From the NCBI GenBank assembly GCA_032622095.1, contig CP136066.1, positions 67,338,278 to 67,402,277 on the forward strand: 64,000 nucleotides of DNA, given 5' to 3'. Below are positions 54,894-64,000 of the stretch, piece by piece; the first letter of the stretch is position 1; each line of letters begins with the position of its first letter. This DNA comes from Siphonodentalium dalli (taxonomy: Eukaryota > Mollusca > Scaphopoda > Gadilida > Siphonodentaliidae). The notes beneath the pieces were generated by a model. The model was given only the letters and a program-made list of their open reading frames with translations. It was not told where the DNA came from and ran no database searches. The translations under genes were made by a program, and so were the position numbers.

Positions 54894-57358
54894 GTCCGAA
54901 TCGGCATCTCTGGTTTAGACTAGGTTTTATTCTAGACCAGGTTTAACTCCAGTTTAAACTAGGTTTAAGTAGGGTTTAAACTTGGTTTTACAGTAGTTAA
55001 ACCAGGTTTATGGGAGTAAAACTGGGTTTTAGCGTACTTAAACCAAGTTTTGTGATAAACTCAGTTTAAGTTGAAACTAGGTTTTATTAACGTGATAAAG
55101 TTATGGTAATATTACTAATTGTTTGTGGTGAATTGGCTATATAATCATCAGTATAAGCTTAGGTATATATGATTTATACGTACCATACGTCTCGCCTCGA
55201 ACATACACCTTTAAATATACTTTGAAAAAAATTCAAAGTTAAACCACCCTACCCCAGGTTTGACTAAAACCTAGTTTTTTGGGTTTAATTATTCGGCCGA
55301 TATTTTTCGCCCAATATTGATGTTGTTTCTTCGTGAATATGGGAGTGTTTATTTTGAATTGGGGGAGGCGTTTATGCGCGGGCGTTTGTCACTCAATGTA
55401 GATGCAGGAGAGTCTTAGTGGAATTCGGGGAGGCGATGTCGGTACTTATGAGGTAAATTCTAACAAAATATGTGCCAGTGTGATGGATGATTTCTTGCTA
55501 TATATGTCTGCTTGCAATTCGCTCGTTCGGATGTCGATTTGGCGGCTGAGAGCATGGCGGGATCGGACTGATCAGATTGACACGTTAGACACGAACATGA
55601 CTTTTGAAACTGATTCCTTATTCACAAAAAGGTCTCTTTCGGTCAATTTGACACATGGGTTGGTGGCCCGCCCAAATACCTATCAGAGACACCCCAGCCT
55701 TCACCCGGGGGAGGGTAACGGCCACCCTGAGGGGGTGGAGTATGGACTATTTTGGAGAACTGTAAGGATTTCGGCCAATTTGATAGTATGGGTGGGTTGC
55801 TCGCCCCAAATAACCCATAGAAACACCCCACCCCTCACATCCGGGGGGGGGGGGTGAACGTGGGATATGGACCATTTTCGAGACTGGTAAGGATTTCGGC
55901 CAATTGACGGCATGGATGGATGGCCCGCTCAAATGTCCCATAGAAACAGCCCACCCCTGAACGCTGGGGGAACCACCCAGGAGGTGAAAATGGGGTATGG
56001 ACCATTTTCGAGAACGGTAAGGATTTCGGTCAATTTGACGTCAGCAGTGTGGGTAGCCCGCTCCAACTACCCCCTAGAAACACCCTCACCCGGAGGTACC
56101 ACCCCGAGGGGGTGAAATGGGGTATGGACAATTTTCGAGAACGGTGGGTGGCACATCCCAAATGCCCCCCATAGAAACACCCCACCCCCACTCGGACCTC
56201 ATTTTCACCCGCGGTAAGGGTGGGGGTGTTTCTATGACTATATTTGAGGGCGGGCCGCCCACCAATGACGTCATATTGGCCGAAATCCTTACCGTTCTCG
56301 ATAACGGCCCATGCCCCATTCTATGTCCATACCCCATTCTATGGGGTATTTGGGGCGGGCCACCTACACATGCCGTAATATTGACCAACAGAGGCATGTT
56401 TTTGCGAATAATGAATAAAATGCTCCATACCCCATTTTCACCCCAGCAGGGCGGTACCCTCCAGGGATGAGGGTAGGGTGTCTATACACCCTTGTCGTCA
56501 AATTGGCCGAAATCCTTACCGTTCTCGAACATGGTTCATATCCCATCTTCACCCCTCGGGTTGTAACCCACCCCACCCCGCCCGGATGTGAGGGGTGGGG
56601 TGTTTATATGCGTTATTTGAGGTACCCTTCCCCGGGGGTGAGGGTTGGGGTGTTTCTATTCGGTATTTGGGCGTACCCAATTTCCACCTCCTCTGGTGGG
56701 ACCCCTCCCCCGGTGAGGGGTGGGTAGGGGTGGTTCTATGGTGTATTTTGATCGTGCCACCCACTTCTGCTGCCAAATTAATTAGCCTAAATCCTTACCG
56801 TCCATACCCCTGTTATCCCGGGTGAGGGGTGATGTTTCTATCGGGTATTATGGGCGAGCCACCCATTCATGCCGTCAAATTCGCCGAAATCCTTCCCGTT
56901 CTCAAAAATGGTCCATACCCCATTTTCACCCGTCCGGATGGTACCCCCGGGGTGGTGGTGTTTCTATGGGGTATTTGTGGCGGGCCCCCACCCATGCCCT
57001 CAAGAGATATTTTTGAGTTCCAAAAGTCATGTTCGTCCATGATATTAGATAATATCTAACCGTTATACAACAGACAGTGCATTCGTCGTGATTTCTCAAA
57101 GCGCACGGGTTATTCCCATGATTAGGAGATTATATAGCGACAACAGGTCGCGTGACCGGACAATGAATTGACAAGTAGCGATAATAAACAGACAGACCAC
57201 GCCTCCTATTCTTGCAATTGGACAAGTGAGGCCCACAGGTAACGCAATCGACCAAATCTATGTCGTCCCAGCGGTGGAGAAAAACTTGGTTTTACTACTA
57301 AAACCCAGTTTAAACTGGTAGTTTAAACTAGGTCTAAACTGGAGATGCCGATTCGGAC
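54894..57358. mobile_element. 2.47-kb terminal-inverted-repeat element with 5-base CATAG duplication
   Basis: Both ends begin GTCCGAATCGGCATCTC (17 bases, perfect), followed by related GGTTTAAAC-type subterminal motifs. CATAG flanks the element on both sides (54889-54893, 57359-57363). The interior has no transposase: AT-rich arms surround a GC-rich core (55630-57005) of minisatellite units in opposite orientations. The superfamily is not clear: a 5-base duplication is unusual, and the GTCC ends do not match Transib. Non-autonomous. The MITE at 47055 has related ends. Confidence 0.8.
55630..57005. repeat. Inverted pair of minisatellite arrays
   Basis: Units of roughly 125-150 bases carry 'aaggatttcggccaatttga', 'acccatagaaacaccccac' and 'ggggtatggaccattttcga'. 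About four units run forward (55630-56150) and about four run in reverse (56150-57005), meeting near 56150-56340. The ORFs listed in either strand here follow the repeat and are not genes. A run of about 12 G lies at 55842. Confidence 0.8.
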
Positions 57359-57389
57359 CATAGGGTTTATTCGAGAACGGTTAAACAAG

Positions 57390-57935
57390 TCTGAATATAA
57401 GGTCGGTAGACCTCATGTCCGCCTCCAAGTCTCGGCTTGATACGACAGTTGTTTGCGCATATAAAAACTGTCTTTAGCACTAGTAAACCTACATACCAAA
57501 TTTAATTTCATTCAGTACACATTTACTAAAGTTATCATCCGGAAACCTCAAATTGGCAAAAATTCTAAGTCAAAAAGGGACATAACTCTGGTGAAAATTG
57601 GCGGGCGGAACCCGAATTCGAACTTGACCTGTGTTTTACTGGGAGAAAGACACATACCAACTTTGGTTCAGATCAAATAATCCAAACTGGAGTTATCGGT
57701 CGGAAACCAAAAATGTTAACAGACGGTCAAATTCTAAGTCGAAAAAGGGCCGTAACTCATGTAAAAATAATTGGACGGAACTCACCTGTCTTTTCTGCTA
57801 GTAAACCCACATACCATATTTAATTTAATTTGGTTCACTCTAATTAAGTTATGACCCGGAAACCTCGGACGTACGCACGGACAGGCTGATTATAATAGTT
57901 CTCCGAACCCGTTGGGTCGGCGGACAATAAATAAT
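57390..57935 (+). repeat. Mollusc-type interspersed repeat with internal repeats
   Basis: Three to four diverged units with 'cataccaaatttaatttcat', 'aaaaagggacataactctgg' and 'gttatcatccggaaacctc', ending in 'gtacgcacggacaggctgat'. This wording is typical of repeats found across bivalve genomes, probably LINE-derived 3' sequence. Confidence 0.65.
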
Positions 57936-58309
57936 AACAAAGATATAAATAACCAAGAAAGTTCGCCACTTATAACAATGATACATCACAGTAGCTTAAA
58001 ATAAATCTAAATTAAAACGAGCGCATCACTTTACGAAACAAATTGCTATTGATATGTTTTAGTGTCGGAGCACACCATCTTGATTATCACAGATTATCCT
58101 AAAATTAGGGGTATATCAGATATTCTTTGTAAGCTCAAATTTTATTTTATTTTGTGGTAAATTCGAAATGGCTAAAGGGCGTATTTTGCCACGCCGTGGC
58201 GATGCTCTTGTTTAACACTTCAATTGTACGCGCATCACATATGTCCTATTTCAAGAGAGTTAATTGGCTTTGAAGATATTTCAGAAAGCTAATCTTTCAT
58301 ATTTAAAGT
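57936..58309. other. Stretch without recognisable gene
   Basis: Nothing recognised. Confidence 0.5.
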
Positions 58310-58319
58310 CTCGCCTTTA

Positions 58320-58452
58320 AAAGGTGGCGTGCCAATTCTGGCATTCCAACACTGGCCGATGTTGGCATGCCAATACCGGCCAATGCTGGCATACCAATAT
58401 GGGCCGATGCTGGCATGCAAATACGGGCTGATGCTGGCATGCCAACACGAGC
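58320..58452. repeat. Minisatellite, about 24-base unit
   Basis: Four to five units close to CCGATGCTGGCATGCCAATA. The minus-strand ORF 58289-58492 (repeated 'ASIG.YWHA') is made by the repeat. Related 'ctggtatgcccgtactggccgg' words recur near 58592. Confidence 0.75.
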
Positions 58453-59094
58453 AGATTCTTGCTGACTTCACTATCAAATTTATTTGTTTCATCTGATTCA
58501 GTGTCTGATTTGCACTATATTTTAGTATTAACTAGGGCTACAATATTGATTGGAACATTTGATATGTGCCGGTTGCCAGTAAAGGCCATCACTGGTATGC
58601 CCGTACTGGCCGGTGCCGGTTGCCATTATCATGTCGCCTGCCACTCGAATTGATTTCTAATTATGCATATTTGACAGAATATTGGTAAAATATATTTTAC
58701 GCCAGAAGCGGCAAAGGGAAATTAAAATGTGTTAAATCAGACAGAGCATCTTCAAAGATTTATTCACACGGCCTTTTTCAAAATAAAAAAATGCATTTTG
58801 AGAAGAAATCACCTAACTGAATGTGATATCACGTATCAAGTTAAAAAAAAAATTCTGACAGTCGGGAGGAGAAAGTGTCAGCATTGAATTCAGCCACCTG
58901 ATTATAATCGCTATTTTTATAATAAAAAGTTCCTGCCCCACAAAAGACGCTTGCTGTCGATCGGGCATGGATTCGAAGACACAACAGTCATTCTACTTCT
59001 AATTATTAGTTATGTTTTCTTTTATTTCAACCATTATTACTGTTTCCATGTGACCAGTAGGCTACTATGGTTCTGATCGTGCCCCCGCTCATGA
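58453..59094. other. Stretch without recognisable gene
   Basis: Nothing recognised. Confidence 0.5.
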
Positions 59095-59454
59095 ACTGTA
59101 TGTCAATTTTGGGACGCCGTCGATCAGCTTGGCGAATATGGGTTTGAAGTGGACTATGCGTTGACAGATGGGGCAGCATCAAACCGCTCATTCGTGGACA
59201 TGTTCTTTCCCAAGGGAGCATCTCTTCGGCAGTTACAATATAACGCGAGAAATATGTATGACCGAACATCATCCGTGGCCGTCCTACAGGACGTGATGCA
59301 CGTCATCAAGAAAATTCGAAATAACAAGAGTCCAGCAGCAAAGATCAAACACGCCAAAGGGCAATATTTAGAGCCAGACAAAAAACATATCGTGTGGGAG
59401 CACTGGCTCATGAATATAATAAATATGGAATTTCGTCTACATCATAATTAAAGC
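59095..59454 (+). pseudogene. P-element-like transposase fragment
   Basis: One open frame reads 'FWDAVDQLGEYGFEVDYALT', 'DGAASNRSFVDMFFPKGA', 'VAVLQDVMHVIKKIRNNKSP' and 'DKKHIVWEHW'. 'DGA..NR' and 'D..H.(I/L)KK.RN' fit the first two acidic sites of P-element/THAP9-type transposases: Asp7 and Asp48, counted from the codon at 59149. The rest of the RNase H-like core, the GTP-binding insertion and the THAP finger are missing. Coding-like sequence resumes at 59487 in another frame ('LGIDVLDFQHAYLIKCLHN') and may be the continuation, which would imply frameshifts. Upstream a stop precedes at 59092. Confidence 0.7.
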
Positions 59455-59486
59455 ATGAACATTTTGGGCTGTCTTCCGGTACGAAA

Positions 59487-59756
59487 ATGCGTAATAATCT
59501 AGGCATTGACGTGCTGGACTTCCAACATGCTTACCTGATTAAATGTTTACACAATAGAGCTCTTTACTGGCGCAAGACCAATAATATCAACAGCCGACGA
59601 TCGACTGGTTTAGTTGAAAAGTATCCTCCAGTTTTTTTCACAAATGGGAAAGCAATAATAGTTGAAGACCAAACTTATTTGCAAACATCTTATAACAAGG
59701 GAAACACGCCAGGATATCGATTCCACTTTGCTAGGTTTTACACCCCTTTGTGCTAA
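59487..59756 (+). pseudogene. Probable continuation of the P-like fragment
   Basis: Open for 89 codons with 'LDFQHAYLIKCLHNRALYW', 'RRSTGLVEKYPPVFFTNGK' and 'NTPGYRFHFARFYTPLC'. Not recognised alone; position and strand favour the same element. Confidence 0.35.
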
Positions 59757-60017
59757 ACATTTTGGACGGGAAGCACAGCCTAGTACCAAAATATTTTAAC
59801 TCTGATCTATCAAAATTAGCCACCAGCCAAATGACTTCCTGCAATTTTATTGTTATGACGCTGTCACACGGGTCATACGAAAGGTGCACTGCGACAGCAA
59901 GTACGCTGATAATTACAGTGACGGCGATTCAATTGAAGTGAGGGGGAAATTTGAGAAAGACACGGTGAAAGTGTTTGGATTCTGGAACATTTTATTCTGC
60001 TAAACATGATTAATATC

Positions 60018-60325
60018 ATTCTGTTAAAGGGATTTATACTTGTTCAAGTCCATAAAAGTGATGAGTTATTATTCAGGCACAATACCAAACTGGATAATTT
60101 AACATTCTACTAACATTACTGAAAATTCCAAAGAAATCGACCATACCACTCAATATAAAATATCATCAAAACTACACTCACTCAGTTGTAAATATTTACA
60201 TCTGAATTCCGAAAGCAACAATCGGCGACAGACAAACACAAATGACTTCACATGCAGAATCGGTGGATTTAATCAATATCAGAATGACTGTTTCTGAACC
60301 AATTGGATTGGTATCCGTTAAAAGA
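60018..60325 (+). repeat. Family D repeat, copy 2
   Basis: Partner of 52784-53090, same strand, visibly diverged. Confidence 0.7.
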
Positions 60326-60391
60326 TCGACTATGAGCACGGTTATTCCTCATTTCTATTCGACCACCCTACAAAAGTGTTTCACCTGACTT

Positions 60392-60471
60392 TAATAAATA
60401 CAAGTTGTCGATAGTAACTGAAAAACAGAATCACATAGAACAAAGAGTATTTATTTATTAACTTCTAGCTC
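60392..60471 (+). repeat. Repeat E, copy 2 (identical to 20117-20196)
   Basis: 80 identical bases. Flanks unrelated to copy 1. Confidence 0.85.
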
Positions 60472-60720
60472 CGAGAACGGGTCATATACGTCAGAAGAAG
60501 CCTATGGCCCCATTATTCGCTTACGCACAAGTAACCCCTTTTGGACATCGACCAGCATACCCCTAGTCACCACACCAACTTTAGTTGAAATCGACCAGTG
60601 TCTGCGAGGAAAACGCGGAATAAGCATGAATATACATTGTATAACCATACAGACACACCCTATTTTTTGTATATGAACATCTATTTATTAAGGAATTTCA
60701 AGATATTATTCTACTTTCAG

Positions 60721-60849
60721 ATATCCTTGAGAGAAGATCTTCTTGTAGACGAAGATGTGGTGAACAGTTTCATAAACGTTGAGACTGTTGAAGTCGGCAA
60801 CATATCATCAAAACATTATCGAATAAACATTGAGGGTGTTATTACATCA
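60721..60849 (+). CDS. Symmetric phase-0 exon, module copy 3
   Basis: Bounded by 'ttctactttcag' and 'ACATCA|gtaagta', 129 bases, 43 codons open in phase 0: begins 'ISLREDLLVDEDVVNSFI', ends 'YRINIEGVITS'. Matches the pattern of the exons at 19126 and 41748. No flanking exon of its own gene was recognised; the open stretch upstream (60480-60660) shows no clear domain. Confidence 0.55.
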
Positions 60850-61790
60850 GTAAGTATGAGGAACAATATGAGGAACAAAGCATTAATTGCCATTTATAAC
60901 TATGAATCAAATAAGAGATGAACGCCGTTTTCAATGTGCTCATGCGATTTTGACCGCGAGAAAAATTCAACAAACTGCATGAACTGGTTTATCCGCCGTT
61001 GTTCATGTGATTTACAATGTATTTTATGCTTATGCTTTATGCCACAGTTTCCAACCCCGATATGGGCGAAAATCGGGATTTTTATCGATGTTACCTGTCA
61101 ATTTCATTAATAAATGAAGATTATTTAAGTTCGTTGAATTACGCACATTTCAAACAACGAATGCTCCTACTGAGTCCGTGCTTTCATAAATATTCTAGAC
61201 ACTCGTTGTGTACCATTTTGCCAGGCCCCTTCCACCAGCTCCCACATTTATAACTTGAGAAATATCACTTTCGAGACTCTTTATAGCACTCCATCAAATT
61301 AATCACATATAAAAGGGAAGCGTACATGCACAATTAAGCGGAAAGCGGCGGCGGTCTATCTCTTGTACGTATACCCAAAAGTTATATGACATGTTTATAA
61401 AACCGTTCACGCCCCAAGGAGAACAAAATTGAGCCACATTTTATACGACGATTACCTGTCAATTACCATTAAATTAAACGTTAATTGAATGGTTTGGTGT
61501 TACGTATTCCTATTGAAGAATTTGTCTAATACTCGTTGACAATCGAATCTTTGCGTTTGCATTATATATCAGCATTTCTGGAACTGAAGCCAAGGCAAAT
61601 GTTGCTATTGACACAACATACAACAACCGCCCTCAAACAGGGTATGAGGCAGGGACGCAACTGTATCAGTATCAACAGAACATGTAACTTCAAAACAATT
61701 TCCCTTATCACTTGATGTATGTACAAAACTATGCAGTAAAAGAAATTGCACACATGATATGGGCGAAAATAAAGGATGCCGCAAAACCTA
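60850..61790. other. Stretch without recognisable gene
   Basis: Short ORFs only. Confidence 0.5.
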
Positions 61791-63662
61791 TTCAACATTG
61801 AAATCAATTTCTTCCAGTGAATCAGCATCATTAAAAAATCATTTACAGAAAATTGAAAAAAAAAAATCATTGGAGTGAGATCAGTTACCACTACACCACA
61901 TCTGCCGTTCTGTAGAGGATAAGATCAACTATGGGCTTATAGAAAAAATCAAGAACGGGCGGATCTTCTCTACAAAGTATGAGCCAAACGCAAATAAAAT
62001 GTTTGCGCCACCTGTCTTCGCCAACGAACATCCAGACGAATCCAAGATGAGCGGGGATAGATGGAATATTCATAATCTGGACTTGGAAGAGAATCGACGA
62101 AACAATGCCGAAACTCCTCCAGCCATAACCAGATTGAAGGAGTGGATGCCTCCAAGAACTCCAGATAAAGATGAAGACGACAGCGAAGAAATTACAGATA
62201 TACAGACAGTGCAAGAAGATGACGCGGGAAACTGGTCCATGGAGACTCAGACACACGCTGGCGACAGCTATGAGGAAGTAACATTCAACTCCTCATCGGA
62301 ACCACAAGACACAACGGTGGAATACGTCAAAAGAAAAAGACTCGACGACATCCATGAAGATGCACACAGCCAGATGCGACCTATAATGAGATACAGCAGA
62401 CTCTGACGATTCGATTCCTCCTGCACCTAAACAGAAAAGAACAAGCAACGAAAAGATGGTGACTCCAGATCCAGATATACAATGTATAAATGATATCCTA
62501 GTTCCAAGTAAATACCCTGTTATTGTTCAAGCGACAAGGATCTTGTGCAAGTACAATCCGAACACGAACAGATACAATAATCCTTCGCTTGCTTTGAAAC
62601 TTGGACATCAGCTCAAGAAAGGTGCACGATTCAAGAGGACAGACTCTCTTATGTCAAGCAATCCTGATGGAGCTAAGGACGCTGAAGACTTCCTGGAAGT
62701 TATACAAACAGAATGGGAAGATGAAGTGTCAAGTCCAGTATTGCAAACAGTGGTATCAAACAGACTAAACAAAGGGCAGGTTCTCCCTATAACAGACGAA
62801 ATCATGAAATTCCAAGCGTACTTACAGAAAATGAGTGACTTGAACAAAAGTACCCTTAACGAAGCATTTTCCAAATCACATTGGGAAACATTGAGTCAGA
62901 TAACATTGGCAGAAATTGTGCTATTCAACAGGCGGAGAGGAGGGGAGACCGAAATAATAACAGTTGACCAATACAAATACAAACAGTTAAGTCTTCAACC
63001 TTGAAGGAGATAGAAGACTCGTTCAGTCCATTGGAAAAGGCATTATGTGCGATGTTTTCCAGAGTTGAAATACGAGGGGGAAAGGGGCGTACTGTTCCTG
63101 TGCTAATTACAAAGCGGTGTGAGCAGAGCATCGATTTGTTGCTAATATTCCGAACGGAAGCAGGAGTTCATGATGAAAATCCTTATGTTTTCGCTAGATC
63201 AAATTTCGATTCACGAAATTCCATCAGAAGTGCTGACGTTATGAGGAGGTTTTCTAAAGAAGCAGATTTAAAATTTCCTGGTTCGATAACCAGCACAAAG
63301 TTAAGGAAACATGTAGCGACCGTGTCACAGATATTGAACCTCAGCAAGCAGGATTTGGAAAATATGGCGGACTTCATGGGTCACGACATGGAAGTGCATA
63401 AAACATTTTACCGTCTGCCACAGGAGACAATACAAGTTGTCAGGATGGGTAGATTATTACATGCGTTTGACCAAGGCACTGTAGGAAAGTATAGCGGGAA
63501 GACACAGACTATGTGGAAGAAGTTAATTTCATCTATACTTAAAATTGACTTTGAACCTTACAGCATTATGAGCCTACGATGAACTTTTGGCATCATAATT
63601 TTCAAAAGTGGCATACATTTTATGACACCAACATGATGAGGTAATACTTATAATAAAAACAA
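61791..63662 (+). repeat. Tandem duplication, unit 1
   Basis: 'ttcaacattgaaatcaatttc' at 61791 recurs at 63663, 1872 bases later. Copy 2 lacks about 28 bases near 63703 and then follows copy 1 closely to the right window edge. The unit contains the whole tyrosine-recombinase gene. Confidence 0.85.
61916..63582 (+). pseudogene. Tyrosine recombinase (Crypton-like) protein, two frameshifts
   Basis: After a possible acceptor at 61915 the first frame runs to 62406 ('GLIEKIKNGRIFSTKYEPN', acidic 'TPDKDEDDSEEITDIQ'). The second frame (about 62398-63004) carries 'CINDILVPSKYPVIVQATRI', 'SSNPDGAKDAEDFLEVIQ' and the box I Arg region 'EIVLFNRRRGGET'. The third (63001-63582) has 'LCAMFSRVEIRGGKGRTVPV' and 'STKLRKHVATVSQIL', with Arg102 of box II, then GH128 and the nucleophile Tyr137 in 'FMGHDMEVHKTFYRLP'. 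These are the R..LR..GH..Y residues of tyrosine recombinases, which cut and rejoin DNA through a covalent Tyr. The His of HxxR is Lys here. Similar unnamed proteins are frequent in fish and invertebrates and resemble Crypton recombinases. Two single shifts, near 62400 and 63000, break it. Confidence 0.85.
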
Positions 63663-64000
63663 TTCAACATTAAAATCAATTTCTTCCAGTGAATCAGCAT
63701 CATTACAAAATCATTGGTGTGAGATCAGTTACCACTACACCACATCTGCCGTTCTGTAGAGGATAAGATCAACTATGGGCTTATAGAAAAAATAAAGAAT
63801 GGGCGGATCTTCTCTACAAAGTATGAGCCAAACGCAAATAAAATCTTTGCGCCACATGTCTTCGCCAACGCACCTCCAGACGAATCCAAGATGAGCGGGG
63901 ATAGATGGAATATTCATAATCTGGACTTGGAAGAGAATCGACGAAACAATGCCGAAACTCCTCCAGCCATATCCAGATTGAAGGAGTGGGTGCCTCCAAG
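63663..64000 (+). repeat. Tandem duplication, unit 2 (cut by window edge)
   Basis: Start of the second 1.87-kb unit, with small differences from unit 1. Confidence 0.85.
63760..64000 (+). CDS. Second copy of the tyrosine-recombinase gene, 5' part only
   Basis: Repeats the N-terminal reading of the first copy ('GLIEKIKNGRIFSTKYEPN', 'SGDRWNIHNLDLEENRRN') with no stop to the window edge. The in-frame ATG used at 61999 in copy 1 is ATC here, so translation must begin elsewhere. The catalytic part lies outside the window; whether copy 2 is intact cannot be seen. Confidence 0.65.

Noticed and set aside
55402-56825. Many ORFs on both strands, up to 151 codons
   Set aside because: They follow the minisatellite units and change with orientation; composition is that of the repeat.
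58289-58492. Repeat protein with 'ASIG.YWHA' units
   Set aside because: Produced by a 24-base minisatellite; no start or neighbours supporting a gene.
61562-62256. Two long minus-strand ORFs
   Set aside because: Shadows of the recombinase gene's 5' coding, repeated in the second tandem unit only because the DNA is duplicated.
61791-64000. CRISPR-like direct repetition
   Set aside because: Only one large tandem duplication; no short regularly spaced repeats anywhere in the window.

Overview
This window looks like AT-rich metazoan nuclear DNA, most likely from a mollusc or another marine lophotrochozoan. The reasons are spliced coding pieces with GT..AG borders, no bacterial-style gene packing, and a mix of mobile elements familiar from such genomes: an L1/Tx1-like LINE, Helitron, Ty3/Gypsy, MULE, Merlin, P-like, tyrosine-recombinase (Crypton-like) and MADF-BESS genes. 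Several interspersed repeats also have the 'conserved island plus GACA/GTCC tail' form seen in bivalves and gastropods. The species is inference. No rRNA, no convincing tRNA and no CRISPR array was seen.

Layout. 0-5 kb: a LINE on the minus strand (endonuclease running off the left edge, ORF1 at 2.2-3.1 kb) and an uncharacterised charged ORF. 6-14 kb: possible exons, a decayed Helitron Rep domain, a solo Ty3/Gypsy integrase piece, and two copies of a repeat whose second copy carries a small broken gene. 14-20 kb: large copies of an interspersed repeat (family A), a TTAA foldback element and the first of three related 43-50 codon exons. 20-28 kb: a C48/Ulp1-like protease pseudogene and the best-preserved gene of the window, a MULE transposase with DDE, CxxH and SWIM motifs. 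28-38 kb: PIF1-like helicase fragment, a C2H2 plus 'LHVRF' gene piece and a BRCT gene piece separated by a family A insertion. 40-44 kb: two conserved TE-type exons, then a two-exon MADF-BESS gene followed by a CAGGG-ended MITE. 45-50 kb: Merlin transposase pseudogene, another MITE and a C2H2 gene piece. 51-57 kb: transposon-type coding fragments and a 2.47-kb terminal-inverted-repeat element filled with opposed minisatellite arrays. 58-64 kb: minisatellite, P-element-like fragment, the third of the related exons, and a tyrosine-recombinase gene whose 5' part starts again in tandem at the right edge.

Almost every recognisable protein belongs to a mobile element or to a gene family that travels with them, and most are broken by frameshifts or stops. 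The exceptions worth following are the MULE gene (one frame break in 2.3 kb, with an upstream phase-0 exon chain that could make it a spliced gene), the MADF-BESS gene (one break, inside a run of six A) and the three paralogous symmetric exons at 19.1, 41.7 and 60.7 kb. Coordinates of repeats were judged by eye; identities and ages were not computed.
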